7,067 bases of DNA from CAYSVN01 sp964434585 (GCA_964434585.1 CAYSVN010000063.1:1-7067), one strand, 5' to 3'; counted from the first letter of the stretch, positions 1 to 6,052 are shown. The notes: generated from the letters alone by a model not told the origin. A program made the numbers and translations.

Positions 1-9
1 TATAATGTA

Positions 10-45
10 CTTCTAAAACTTTTAAAGAAACATCCTCTTAAGTCA
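10..45. repeat. Possible partial arm of a 9-base-unit inverted element, cut by the window edge
   Basis: Read on the minus strand after the fmt stop, two consecutive 9-mers, CTTTAAAAG and TTTTAGAAG, match the unit style of the three full elements in this window, and TGACTTAAG sits in the same phase. One unit between them does not fit. The partner arm would lie outside the window, so pairing cannot be tested. Confidence 0.3.
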
Positions 46-912
46 TCTTGAACCATAAGTAATAACTTGCTTTCCTGGTTTTTGTGTTTTTAATAGATAA
101 AGTACTTCATCATCTTTACATCGTAATTCCATAGCATTGACTGCTGGTTCTAAGCTTGATTGCACCAATTTAAGTGGCTGACCATTAAGCTCTATCCACA
201 CACCTGGCCATGGCGTTAACGCTCGTACTGCTCTATCAAGCTCTACTGCTGTTAGTTGTGTATAGTCTAATTGGCCATCGCTTTTTTTAAGCATACAGCA
301 CATGGTTACTTTAGTTTCATCTTGTGGTTGTTGTAACGCTTCCATACCTTTTTCATCAATCATATTTAAGGTTTCTATAAGTGCTTTGGCACCGACGTCT
401 TTCATCTTGCTATAAAGTGTCTCTGTTGTTTCGCGGTCTTCTATCGGCATACTAATGCTATGTAACACATCACCAGCATCTAGTTCATACGCCATTTTCT
501 GGACACTTACACCGGTTTCTTTGGCACCTTGCCAAATTGCATAGTGGATAGGGGCGGCACCACGCAGATGGGGGAGTAGTGAGCCATGCACATTTAATGG
601 TGCTATCTTAGGTAATGCTAACACTTTACGTGAAAGAATTTGGCCATACGCTACCACAATTAGATAATCTGGCTGCGGATAACTTTGTAGTTTTTCGAGC
701 TCTTTAGAAACCTTTTCTGGCTGCCAAACTTCTATGCCATGCTGCTGTGCCAATACCTTTACTGGCGGAGCTGTCAGTATTTTTTTCCGGCCTACTGGTC
801 TATCTGGCTGGGTAATAACTAGTATTACATCTGTTAATTCATCATCAATTAATGCCTGCAAGCTAGGGACTGCAAAATCTGGTGTACCAAGAAAAATAGC
901 TGTTTTTTTCAT
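43..912 (-). CDS. fmt: Methionyl-tRNA formyltransferase
   Basis: Transfers a formyl group from 10-formyl-tetrahydrofolate to Met-tRNAfMet in the cytoplasm, making the initiator tRNA for bacterial translation. The N-terminal Rossmann-like domain opens with FLGTPDFAVPS (residues 7-17). The folate-binding and catalytic block NVHGSLLPHLRGAAPI follows at 107-122, giving N107 and H109, and AYELDAGD supplies D145; these correspond to the family's Asn/His/Asp triad. The C-terminal OB-like tRNA-binding domain begins near LDYTQLTAVELDRAVRALTP (215-234). The protein is 289 residues, about 20-25 shorter than typical Fmt, and the loss is at the C-terminus: it stops just after the QKPGKQ segment where relatives continue for a further helix. 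The ATG start gives the normal family N-terminus. No Shine-Dalgarno sequence precedes it. A minus-strand TATAAA (941-946) could be its -10, giving a leader of about 22 nt. It diverges from rbfA. Confidence 0.95.
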   Translation of the reverse strand: MKKTAIFLGTPDFAVPSLQALIDDELTDVILVITQPDRPVGRKKILTAPPVKVLAQQHGIEVWQPEKVSKELEKLQSYPQPDYLIVVAYGQILSRKVLALPKIAPLNVHGSLLPHLRGAAPIHYAIWQGAKETGVSVQKMAYELDAGDVLHSISMPIEDRETTETLYSKMKDVGAKALIETLNMIDEKGMEALQQPQDETKVTMCCMLKKSDGQLDYTQLTAVELDRAVRALTPWPGVWIELNGQPLKLVQSSLEPAVNAMELRCKDDEVLYLLKTQKPGKQVITYGSR

Positions 913-949
913 ATTTTTAAGAGAGGTTTTCTTATTTAAATTTATAAAA

Positions 950-1020
950 TTAGTGAATAGTGGTTAGTGATTAGGATTTAATAATACACTAATCACTATA
1001 ATCTAACCACTAATCACTAG
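950..1020. repeat. Inverted repeat with arms made of 7-base tandem units (TAGTGAT)
   Basis: The left arm reads TAGTGAA, TAGTGGT, TAGTGAT in direct succession (951-971). The right arm, read on the minus strand from 1019, is TAGTGAT, TAGTGGT, TAGATTA, TAGTGAT, TAGTGTA. A perfect inner stem pairs TAGTGATTAG (965-974) with CTAATCACTA (989-998), and the outer parts also pair (about 950-967 with 1003-1020). It fills the intergenic space between the divergent fmt and rbfA genes and would cover upstream promoter positions of both. There is no adjoining T-run, so a simple terminator is unlikely. The function is unknown. Confidence 0.85.
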
Positions 1021-1050
1021 TTTCTTCTTGTATAAAAACACCTGCCTCAC

Positions 1051-1056
1051 TACACT
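1051..1056 (+). promoter_or_regulatory. Possible -10 element of rbfA
   Basis: TACACT keeps the most important -10 positions (first T, second A, last T) and ends seven bases before the ATG at 1064, close to the six-base spacing of the three leaderless genes in the window. A competing candidate, TATAAA at 1031-1036, would give a leader of about 20 nt. The sequence does not decide between them. Confidence 0.35.
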
Positions 1057-1063
1057 CATATTC

Positions 1064-1387
1064 ATGGCTGAAATGTCTAAAAGAGATCAACGGCTTGCTA
1101 GCGAGGTTCGTAAAGAGCTTACAAAAGCAATGAACCAAAGTCCTCCAGAATTAGGGATGATTACTATTACTGAAGTTTTAATTTCTGACGATTGGTCTGT
1201 AGCTACTATTTGGTTTTCGGTGCTTGGTACACATGATAGCGATGTTGTTTTAACATGGATTAATACCAATCAGCCTCGTTGGAAAAAAGCGCTGGGAGCC
1301 TTGGAACGAAAGCGTATTCCCGAATTACGCTTTAACTACGATAAACGTCCAGATGTAGGGCAGGCACTAGAAAACATGCTGGAATAG
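1064..1387 (+). CDS. rbfA: 30S ribosome-binding factor RbfA
   Basis: RbfA is a single KH-type domain protein that binds the 30S subunit near the 5' end of 16S rRNA and assists late maturation. The 107-residue product has the family order: an N-terminal basic helix (KRDQRLASEVRKEL), the strand ITITEVLISDDWSVATIWF, and a C-terminal block of ALGALERKRIPELRFNYDKR then ALENMLE. The ATG at 1064 is preferred. An upstream in-frame TTG at 1028 would add twelve residues (MYKNTCLTTLIF) unlike any RbfA N-terminus and would place the start directly against the 7-mer inverted repeat. A second ATG at 1073 is also possible. No Shine-Dalgarno sequence is visible. The NrnA-like gene follows after 77 bases, echoing the rbfA-nrnA order common in bacteria, although that gene appears to have its own promoter. 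Confidence 0.93.
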   Translation: MAEMSKRDQRLASEVRKELTKAMNQSPPELGMITITEVLISDDWSVATIWFSVLGTHDSDVVLTWINTNQPRWKKALGALERKRIPELRFNYDKRPDVGQALENMLE

Positions 1388-1452
1388 TATCTTTCTACAT
1401 AACCTTTGATTTTCTGCAAGTGCACCTTGTCGTCTCGGTAAGGTTTTTTCGC

Positions 1453-1458
1453 TATTAT
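1453..1458 (+). promoter_or_regulatory. -10 element for a leaderless DHH phosphoesterase mRNA
   Basis: TATTAT is followed by exactly six bases (GCTTTC) and then TTG at 1465, in frame with the DHH protein. The same six-base geometry occurs at 2654 and 6210. A convincing -35 was not found. If correct, transcription begins at or within a base of the start codon. Confidence 0.65.
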
Positions 1459-1464
1459 GCTTTC

Positions 1465-2436
1465 TTGCTTACATTTTCTGCACCAACATTGGCCGAGGCA
1501 AAAACATTGCTCGATGCACATAAGGTTTATCACCTTATTTGCCACCGCGGACCAGATGGTGACGCACTTGGCTCTATGTTGGGGCTTTATCATTTATTAA
1601 CAACAAAGTACCCTGGCAATAACATAACGTTACACTGTGTTGATAGCGCACCCGATAGCTTTGAATACTTGCCTGGAGTACAACTTATTGAACCAAGCCT
1701 TACAGCCGAAGAGGGCAGCCTTATTATTTGTCTTGATTGTGCTGAAGCACACATGACAATGTACCACAAAACACATAATGAGCTGTTTGATAAAAGTCAG
1801 CCAATGCTTGTGTTAGATCATCATGTTTCTAATCCTGGATTTGGAACATGTAACATTGTTATTCCTACCGCATCTTCAGCGTGTGAAATTGTCCTTGAGT
1901 TAGCAACAAAATGGCAATGGAATGTTAACGAGGCAGCTGCAACTTGCTTACTTACTGGCATTTACACAGACACTGGAGGATTGCTGCATAGCAACACTAG
2001 TCCTAATGTTTACCGCAGTGTGGCAACATTACTGCGCGCCGGAGCTGATAGGCAAACCATTATTAAGCGCGTATTTCGAACAACGTCCGTTAATGAATTG
2101 CGACTTTGGGGACGTATCCTTGAGCGCGTTAGCATTACCGAGGAAGGAGGCGCTGTTGCTGCCGTTACCCAAGAAGACTTTAAGGCAACAAACACAAGTG
2201 CTTCTGATTTAGAAGGCGCTATTGATTATATTAACGCTATCCCTGGTATGAAGTTTTCACTACTGCTTTCAGAACGCGAGGGAGGCCTTGTAAAAGGGTC
2301 TTTACGCACATTGCGTGATGATGTAGATGTAGCTGCTATGGCTGGAAAGCTAGATGGCGGAGGACATAAAAAAGCGGCTGGCTTTGCACTTAATGGAAAA
2401 TTGGTACCAGAGGTACGGTGGAAAGTAGTGGATTAA
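1465..2436 (+). CDS. DHH/DHHA1 family phosphoesterase, NrnA-like (oligoribonuclease / pAp phosphatase type)
   Basis: NrnA-type enzymes are Mn-dependent cytoplasmic phosphoesterases that remove short RNA oligomers and, in many species, dephosphorylate pAp or cleave pApA. With the TTG start the protein has 323 residues, usual for the family. The DHH domain shows CHRGPDGDALGS (H27, D31, D33), the second-motif aspartate in ICLDCAEA (D91), LVLDHHVSN (DHH at 118-120) and GIYTDTGG (D169). The DHHA1 substrate domain ends with DGGGHKKAAGFAL (GGGH at 298-301). All metal and substrate residues are present, so it should be active. The open frame extends upstream to a GTG at 1420, but those extra 15 codons contain the -10 element and do not resemble the family, so I place the start at 1465. 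It follows rbfA by 77 bases. Which substrate it prefers cannot be told from sequence. Confidence 0.9.
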   Translation: MLTFSAPTLAEAKTLLDAHKVYHLICHRGPDGDALGSMLGLYHLLTTKYPGNNITLHCVDSAPDSFEYLPGVQLIEPSLTAEEGSLIICLDCAEAHMTMYHKTHNELFDKSQPMLVLDHHVSNPGFGTCNIVIPTASSACEIVLELATKWQWNVNEAAATCLLTGIYTDTGGLLHSNTSPNVYRSVATLLRAGADRQTIIKRVFRTTSVNELRLWGRILERVSITEEGGAVAAVTQEDFKATNTSASDLEGAIDYINAIPGMKFSLLLSEREGGLVKGSLRTLRDDVDVAAMAGKLDGGGHKKAAGFALNGKLVPEVRWKVVD

Positions 2437-2616
2437 AAGTTGCAAAGGTTTAAAACATTGCAAATGTGGCAGAGGTTTTTTCAGTGAATAACACATAGAA
2501 TAATAGTAGATAGGTCTCTATAATTTTTATCAGCTAAGATCTATGCACTATTATTCTAAATTACTATATGTTATTTAAAAAACCTCTTCAACGCCTGCAA
2601 CCTTTGCAACTTTTTT
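2435..2616. repeat. Large inverted element 1 with 9-base tandem units in both arms
   Basis: The left arm units are GTTGCAAAG (2439), GTTTAAAAC (2448), ATTGCAAAT (2457), GTGGCAGAG (2466), then a T-rich unit. The right arm read on the minus strand is GTTGCAAAG (2610-2602), GTTGCAGGC, GTTGAAGAG, then the T-rich unit. The outermost 16 bases (2435-2450 with 2599-2614) pair perfectly and are followed by a run of T. A second perfect stem pairs AGAGGTTTTTT (2471-2481) with AAAAAACCTCT (2577-2587). The AT-rich centre is also an imperfect inverted repeat (about 2486-2515 with 2541-2576). It starts at the stop codon of the DHH gene and could terminate its transcript, but it is far longer than an intrinsic terminator. 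No open frame lies inside. Confidence 0.88.
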
Positions 2617-2650
2617 AGCCCCTTAGACACTTTCACTCTACTGTCATCTA

Positions 2651-2659
2651 TGATATAAT
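2651..2659 (+). promoter_or_regulatory. Extended -10 promoter for a leaderless prgI-like mRNA
   Basis: TGA followed by TATAAT forms a perfect extended -10 (TGN plus consensus hexamer). The hexamer ends at 2659, six bases before the ATG at 2666. The -35 region is poor, as is common for extended -10 promoters. It drives the PrgI-like and TraC-like genes. Confidence 0.75.
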
Positions 2660-2665
2660 TATATG

Positions 2666-3121
2666 ATGCCTATTGAAGCTGTCAAAATACCGCAAAACGT
2701 GCAAATTGAAGACCGGGTGATTGGACCAATATCACTACGGCAAATTATCCTAATGTTAATTGGGGGAGGGATTAGTTATATGATTTTTAGTGTTGTTAGC
2801 CAAACTGGTACCACTTCACTTGTTCCTAAGGTTTTAAGCTGGATTCCATTATTTATTACGGTGCTATTTGCCTTTATAAAAGTACATGATGTAAGCTTAC
2901 TTCGAATGTGCCTGCTAATGGTAGAGCGCTCTATAAAGTCACCTACGCGTGTGTATGGGCCTCGCAAAGGTATTAACATTGTTAATATTAAACTTCTTGG
3001 TGGCAAAAGAAAAAAGGATAAAATTGATGTAAAACCAATTAGCGAACTTGATGCCCTAACAAAAGCACTTGATCATCCAGAATTAGAAGCCGAACTTGCT
3101 ACCCTTGCCGAAAACCAATAA
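2666..3121 (+). CDS. PrgI family protein (VirB3-like type IV secretion membrane component)
   Basis: PrgI-family proteins are small inner-membrane parts of type IV secretion or conjugation machines, usually encoded just before the VirB4 ATPase module. This one has 151 residues. The start matches the family: VKIPQNVQIEDRVIGPISLRQ, where the segment IEDRVIGP leads into the first membrane helix. Two hydrophobic segments lie at about 26-46 and 53-72, followed by a basic region (SIKSPTRVYGPRKG and GGKRKKDK) and an acidic C-terminal helix. I use the second of two adjacent ATGs because it lies six bases after the -10; the first ATG (2663) would add one Met. Its stop codon overlaps the next ATG by one base, so the two are co-translated. 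Its role here, such as DNA uptake, conjugation or host contact, is unknown. Confidence 0.8.
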   Translation: MPIEAVKIPQNVQIEDRVIGPISLRQIILMLIGGGISYMIFSVVSQTGTTSLVPKVLSWIPLFITVLFAFIKVHDVSLLRMCLLMVERSIKSPTRVYGPRKGINIVNIKLLGGKRKKDKIDVKPISELDALTKALDHPELEAELATLAENQ

Positions 3122-3903
3122 TGCCAGAAGAACACACTACACCACCGGCGGAGGAATCTGCTCAGCAGGACCAAGGTGACAAAAAAAAGGAAAAAAAGAA
3201 ATGGTTTTCCAAAAACGATACCGTTAGGCAGCGTAAAAGACAAACTAAGGCGACGATTCAGTCATACATGAAAATTTCGCAGATTCGTAACGACACTATT
3301 ATTCTGAAAAATGGTGGGCTGCGCGCGGTGATTGAAATAGAAGCTCTTAACTTTAATCTAAAAAGTGAAACAGAACAAAAGGCGATTATTGCTGGTTATG
3401 AGTCATTTGTGAATACCTTAACATTCCCTGTGCAAATTGTACTGCGGTCTACAAAAATGAATATTGATCCTTACTTACTTGACCTTAGAAATCGTGCAGA
3501 AAAACATACTAATGAACTTTTAAAAAATCAGACACTAGATTACGCTAACTTTGTAGAAAAAATTGTTGATGTTGCAGACATTATGCAAAAACGTTTTTAC
3601 ATTGTGGTCCCACTTGATGAATCCGTAAAGCAAACCAATACATTAGGACAGTTTTTCTCTTGGATAAAAGTTGATGAATCACTCAGTAAGGTGCAAAGAG
3701 CCTTGAGTGGCTTTGGTGAAAAAACTACTCGACTACGTGAACGTGTTTCATTGGTGGAATCTGGCCTTACCAACGTTGGCCTTAAGGTAAAACGTCTTTC
3801 TACCGATGAGCTTATTAAACTGTATTACCGTGTTTATAACCCATCTACTGCTCAGCAGCAGAAATTATCAGACCATTTAAATACCCACGACGGAGTGTTG
3901 TAA
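3121..3903 (+). CDS. TraC-like / VirB4 N-terminal domain protein of a type IV secretion system
   Basis: The 260-residue protein resembles the stand-alone N-terminal region of TraC/VirB4 ATPases that in many Patescibacteria is encoded separately between prgI and virB4. Residues 1-45 are a charged, likely disordered tail with a lysine-rich block (21-27). A beta-rich start follows: SQIRNDTIILKNGGLRAVIEI (about 53-73), then TEQKAIIAGYESFVNTLTFPVQIVLRS (84-110) and KRFYIVVPL (157-165). The region after 180 is helical. There is no Walker A or B motif, so it is not an ATPase by itself. It starts on the last base of the prgI stop codon (TAATG) and has no visible Shine-Dalgarno sequence, which suggests translational coupling. 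The expected downstream VirB4 ATPase is absent: the gene is followed by inverted element 2 and then an assembly gap. Confidence 0.7.
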   Translation: MPEEHTTPPAEESAQQDQGDKKKEKKKWFSKNDTVRQRKRQTKATIQSYMKISQIRNDTIILKNGGLRAVIEIEALNFNLKSETEQKAIIAGYESFVNTLTFPVQIVLRSTKMNIDPYLLDLRNRAEKHTNELLKNQTLDYANFVEKIVDVADIMQKRFYIVVPLDESVKQTNTLGQFFSWIKVDESLSKVQRALSGFGEKTTRLRERVSLVESGLTNVGLKVKRLSTDELIKLYYRVYNPSTAQQQKLSDHLNTHDGVL

Positions 3904-3908
3904 TAGAG

Positions 3909-4086
3909 GCTTAAGAGGTGGAAGATGCCTTAGAGGTTTCAGATTTTTTTTGTTGAAGAATATTAGCATAATAAAGTATCAGAGTTAGTAATTTAAAGAA
4001 ATTTAGATCTTAAATTTTGAAAATCTTATTCTTTAAAAAACCTCTATAGCTTCTGTGTCTTTTAGAACATCTTCAACCTTTTAACT
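3909..4086. repeat. Large inverted element 2 with 9-base tandem units in both arms
   Basis: The left arm units are GCTTAAGAG (3909), GTGGAAGAT (3918), GCCTTAGAG (3927) and GTTTCAGAT (3936). The right arm read on the minus strand is AGTTAAAAG (4086-4078), GTTGAAGAT, GTTCTAAAA, GACACAGAA, GCTATAGAG, then a T-rich unit at 4041-4033. The outer 16 bases (3911-3926 with 4069-4084) pair with only two G-T wobbles, and TAGAGGTTT (3931-3939) pairs with AAACCTCTA (4038-4046). The right arm holds more units than the left. It begins five bases after the TraC-like stop codon. Together with the gap and the S1 leader it fills the 301-base stretch without a gene. Confidence 0.85.
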
Positions 4087-4110
4087 CTTGCATTATAAGG
4101 CGTCATTCCA

Positions 4111-4120
4111 NNNNNNNNNN
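4111..4120. other. Assembly gap (10 N)
   Basis: Ten undetermined bases join two contigs, and the real length is unknown. ATTCCA ends the left side (4105-4110) and begins the right side (4121-4126), so the two ends might overlap by six bases with nothing missing. Alternatively a gene, for example the missing virB4, could be lost here. Confidence 0.99.
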
Positions 4121-4126
4121 ATTCCA

Positions 4127-4132
4127 TATAAT
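4127..4132 (+). promoter_or_regulatory. Possible -10 element of the S1-domain gene
   Basis: A perfect TATAAT lies seven bases after the gap. Transcription would begin near 4139 and give a leader of about 66 nt before the ATG at 4205, unlike the leaderless genes elsewhere in the window. The -35 position would fall in or before the gap and cannot be judged. Confidence 0.5.
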
Positions 4133-4143
4133 AACTTAACATT

Positions 4144-4195
4144 GTTACTGCGAGTACAAGCGTCGTAACACATTCTTATTTTTTTCTCTTGTACT
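4144..4195 (+). promoter_or_regulatory. Putative structured leader of the S1-domain gene
   Basis: Two stems compete in the leader. GTTAC (4144-4148) pairs with GTAAC (4165-4169), and AGTACAAG (4153-4160) pairs perfectly with CTTGTACT (4188-4195). Each stem takes a partner from the other's loop, so they would form a pseudoknot or exclude one another. The second stem ends nine bases before the start codon. S1 genes in other bacteria are controlled by their own protein binding the leader; whether that applies here is inference. Confidence 0.35.
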
Positions 4196-4204
4196 TGGAT
4201 TTTT

Positions 4205-5656
4205 ATGTTTACTACTAATGCGACCATGGAAGAGCTCCTGAAGGACTCACCAGAGGTTATTCGCGTACGACCGGGCGAGCTTGTTGAAGGCACGGTTGTT
4301 TTTAAAGGAAAAAACAAATTACTACTAGATATTGGAGGTAGTGCTACCGGTATTGTTTCTGGTCGCGAACTTCGCGATAGCTTCCATACGTTTAGCGACC
4401 TACATGTTGGTGACAATGTTGCCGTAATGGTGTTGGAAGAAGAAAATGATGAAGGAATGATTGTGTTAAGTTTACGCATGGCTAGCCAGCAAAAAGCTTG
4501 GGATCATTTCTACAACTTAGTAGATGATGACAAAACAATGGAATTCACAGCTCAAGAAGTTAACCGTGGTGGTCTTATTTCTAATGTTGATGGTATTCGT
4601 GCGTTCTTACCACTTAGTCAACTTGCACCTGCTAATTACCCTCGTGTTAATAATAATGATAGTAGTGAAATTATGGCTCGCTTGGCTAAGTTTATTGGCC
4701 ACACCTTTACCGTAAAAATCATTACAATGGATGAGGATGCTGGAAAAATTGTAGTGTCAGAACGTGAAGCAATGGCTGAAGAGCGTTCTAAGGCATTGGA
4801 AAGTCTAACTATTGGTGACTCAAAGGACGGTATTGTTTCTGGAATTGTAAAATTTGGTATCTTTGTAGCCTTTGAAGGACTTGAAGGACTTGTTCACATT
4901 TCTGAAATTGCTTGGGGTCACGTTCGTAACCCATCTGAACATGTTAAAATGGGAGACCAGGTTAAGGTTAAAATTATTGGCCTTGATAGCGATAAGCTCT
5001 CACTAAGTATGAAACAGCTACAACAGGACCCATGGGAAGCCATTGTAGAGAAATACCCACTTGGTAGTGAGGTGTCTGGACCAATTGTACGATTTGCGGA
5101 CTACGGTGCATTTATGAAACTTGATAGCGAAATTAACGGTCTGATTCACTTAACAGAAGTTGCTCACCATAAAGTTAAAGATCCATCTGACGCACTAACT
5201 ATTGGTGAAAAAGTAAAAGCTCAAGTTATTAGCATTGACCTTGATGAACGTCGTATTGGTCTTTCTGTAAAAGCGCTTCTACCAATTGATAAAGCAACGC
5301 TAGCAGCTTTACAAGCAGAACGAGAAGAAGAGAAGGTTGAAGAAAAGCCAACTAAAAAAGAAAAGGCTGAAGCAGTTGAAGATACCACTAATGACGATGC
5401 AGCTGAAGGAGACGATTTAACAAAGATTGAAGGAATTGGCCCTAAAATTGCAGAAGCATTAAACACTGATGGCATTGCAACCTTTGCAGACCTTTCTACT
5501 GCTAAAATTGGAGACCTTCGTACTATTCTTGAGAATGCAAAACTAAGCCAGCATGACCCAGGAACCTGGAAGAAACAAGCAACCCTTGCTAAGAATGGAA
5601 AGTGGGATGAGCTTAAAACGTTGCAAGATGAATTAGATGGCGGTAAGCCAGTATAA
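4205..5656 (+). CDS. rpsA: S1 RNA-binding domain protein (ribosomal protein S1-like) with C-terminal helix-hairpin-helix domain
   Basis: An S1-type protein that would bind single-stranded mRNA on or near the 30S subunit. Its 483 residues hold four S1 repeats at about 22-91, 107-188, 201-270 and 284-356. Repeats 3 and 4 are the most canonical, with GIVSGIVKFGIFVAF and GLVHISEIAW, then GPIVRFADYGAFMKL and GLIHLTEV. A charged Lys/Glu/Asp linker spans about 365-402. The tail (404-483) begins DLTKIEGIGPKIAEALNTDG, a helix-hairpin-helix type nucleic-acid-binding motif seen fused to several ribosomal proteins. The number of S1 repeats is lower than the six of E. coli S1. The ATG at 4205 is used; an in-frame ATG at 4226 (MEELLKD) is an alternative. 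A leader with possible hairpins precedes it, and a strong terminator follows 16 bases after the stop. No Shine-Dalgarno sequence is seen. Confidence 0.9.
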   Translation: MFTTNATMEELLKDSPEVIRVRPGELVEGTVVFKGKNKLLLDIGGSATGIVSGRELRDSFHTFSDLHVGDNVAVMVLEEENDEGMIVLSLRMASQQKAWDHFYNLVDDDKTMEFTAQEVNRGGLISNVDGIRAFLPLSQLAPANYPRVNNNDSSEIMARLAKFIGHTFTVKIITMDEDAGKIVVSEREAMAEERSKALESLTIGDSKDGIVSGIVKFGIFVAFEGLEGLVHISEIAWGHVRNPSEHVKMGDQVKVKIIGLDSDKLSLSMKQLQQDPWEAIVEKYPLGSEVSGPIVRFADYGAFMKLDSEINGLIHLTEVAHHKVKDPSDALTIGEKVKAQVISIDLDERRIGLSVKALLPIDKATLAALQAEREEEKVEEKPTKKEKAEAVEDTTNDDAAEGDDLTKIEGIGPKIAEALNTDGIATFADLSTAKIGDLRTILENAKLSQHDPGTWKKQATLAKNGKWDELKTLQDELDGGKPV

Positions 5657-5672
5657 TTGTAACCATTGCACT

Positions 5673-5705
5673 AAAGCCTACCTCTTTATAGAGGTGGGCT
5701 TTTTT
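5673..5705 (+). terminator. Intrinsic terminator after the S1-domain gene
   Basis: A 12-pair stem, AAAGCCTACCTC (5673-5684) with GAGGTGGGCTTT (5691-5702) including one G-T pair, closes a six-base loop (TTTATA) and runs into a T-tract (5700-5705). The T-tract lies directly beside the stop of the convergent HIT gene (5707-5709), so the hairpin may also end that transcript, although the T-run on the minus strand is weak. Confidence 0.93.
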
Positions 5706-5706
5706 A

Positions 5707-6027
5707 TTACACTAACCGTTCGTCGCTTTGTATATGTAAGTGCATGTATGGAATCTCACTTACTGGTCCCGCATGAAACATTAGTTTATAGCCAGCAATA
5801 CCATGTTGCTCCATTAAAGTTCTAGCTTTTTGAATTAACATACCAGGAATATCAGCTGTATCACCAATAGCTTCTGTTACATTTTTAACATAGCGTTTTG
5901 GAATCACTAAAACATGTGTTGGAGCTAATGGCTTAATGTCGCGAATTACAATCACATCTTCATCTTCAAATACAATATCTGCTGGAATTTCTTTAGCGAT
6001 GATTTTATGGAAAATGGTGTTTTGCAT
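5707..6027 (-). CDS. HIT family protein (histidine triad nucleotide hydrolase/transferase-like)
   Basis: HIT proteins are small cytoplasmic dimers that hydrolyse nucleoside phosphoramidates or dinucleotide polyphosphates. The 106-residue product has the standard beginning TIFHKIIAKEIPADIVFEDED (4-24) and the fold-defining strand IKPLAPTHVLVIPKRYVKN (31-49). The triad region reads PYMHLHIQ (93-100). The catalytic middle histidine (H96) and the third (H98) are present, but the first position of the H-x-H-x-H motif is tyrosine (Y94), and the LGGR segment usual after the triad is replaced by SDERLV. It may be a divergent but active member or one with altered substrate use. The start gives the normal family N-terminus. 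It converges on the S1 gene and diverges from the hypothetical gene at 6222. An AT-rich TAGCATTAT lies just upstream of its ATG, but I could not assign a promoter with confidence. Confidence 0.9.
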   Translation of the reverse strand: MQNTIFHKIIAKEIPADIVFEDEDVIVIRDIKPLAPTHVLVIPKRYVKNVTEAIGDTADIPGMLIQKARTLMEQHGIAGYKLMFHAGPVSEIPYMHLHIQSDERLV

Positions 6028-6052
6028 ATAATGCTAGGGTAGTTGTTCTAGC

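Noticed and set aside
1028..1063. Upstream TTG start for rbfA
   Set aside because: The added twelve residues do not resemble RbfA, and the start would sit directly against the 7-base inverted repeat. ATG 1064 gives the family N-terminus.
1391..1421. A further 9-base element in the rbfA-DHH spacer
   Set aside because: CTTTGATTT and TCTGCAAGT are in phase and look unit-like, but only two units fit and there is no opposing arm.
2435..2616. CRISPR array
   Set aside because: Units are contiguous 9-mers without spacers, are degenerate, and occur as inverted arms. No cas gene is present.
2435..2616. Simple rho-independent terminator
   Set aside because: The outer stem plus T-run could terminate, but the element is about 180 bases with ordered 9-base units in both arms, and relatives of it lie between divergent genes.
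4093..4479. Minus-strand open frame of 128 codons
   Set aside because: It runs through the N gap and antisense to the well-supported S1 gene, and its Ser/Thr-rich product looks like no protein.
5637..5825. Plus-strand open frame of 62 codons across the S1 terminator
   Set aside because: It overlaps the end of the S1 gene, runs through the terminator hairpin and is antisense to the HIT gene.
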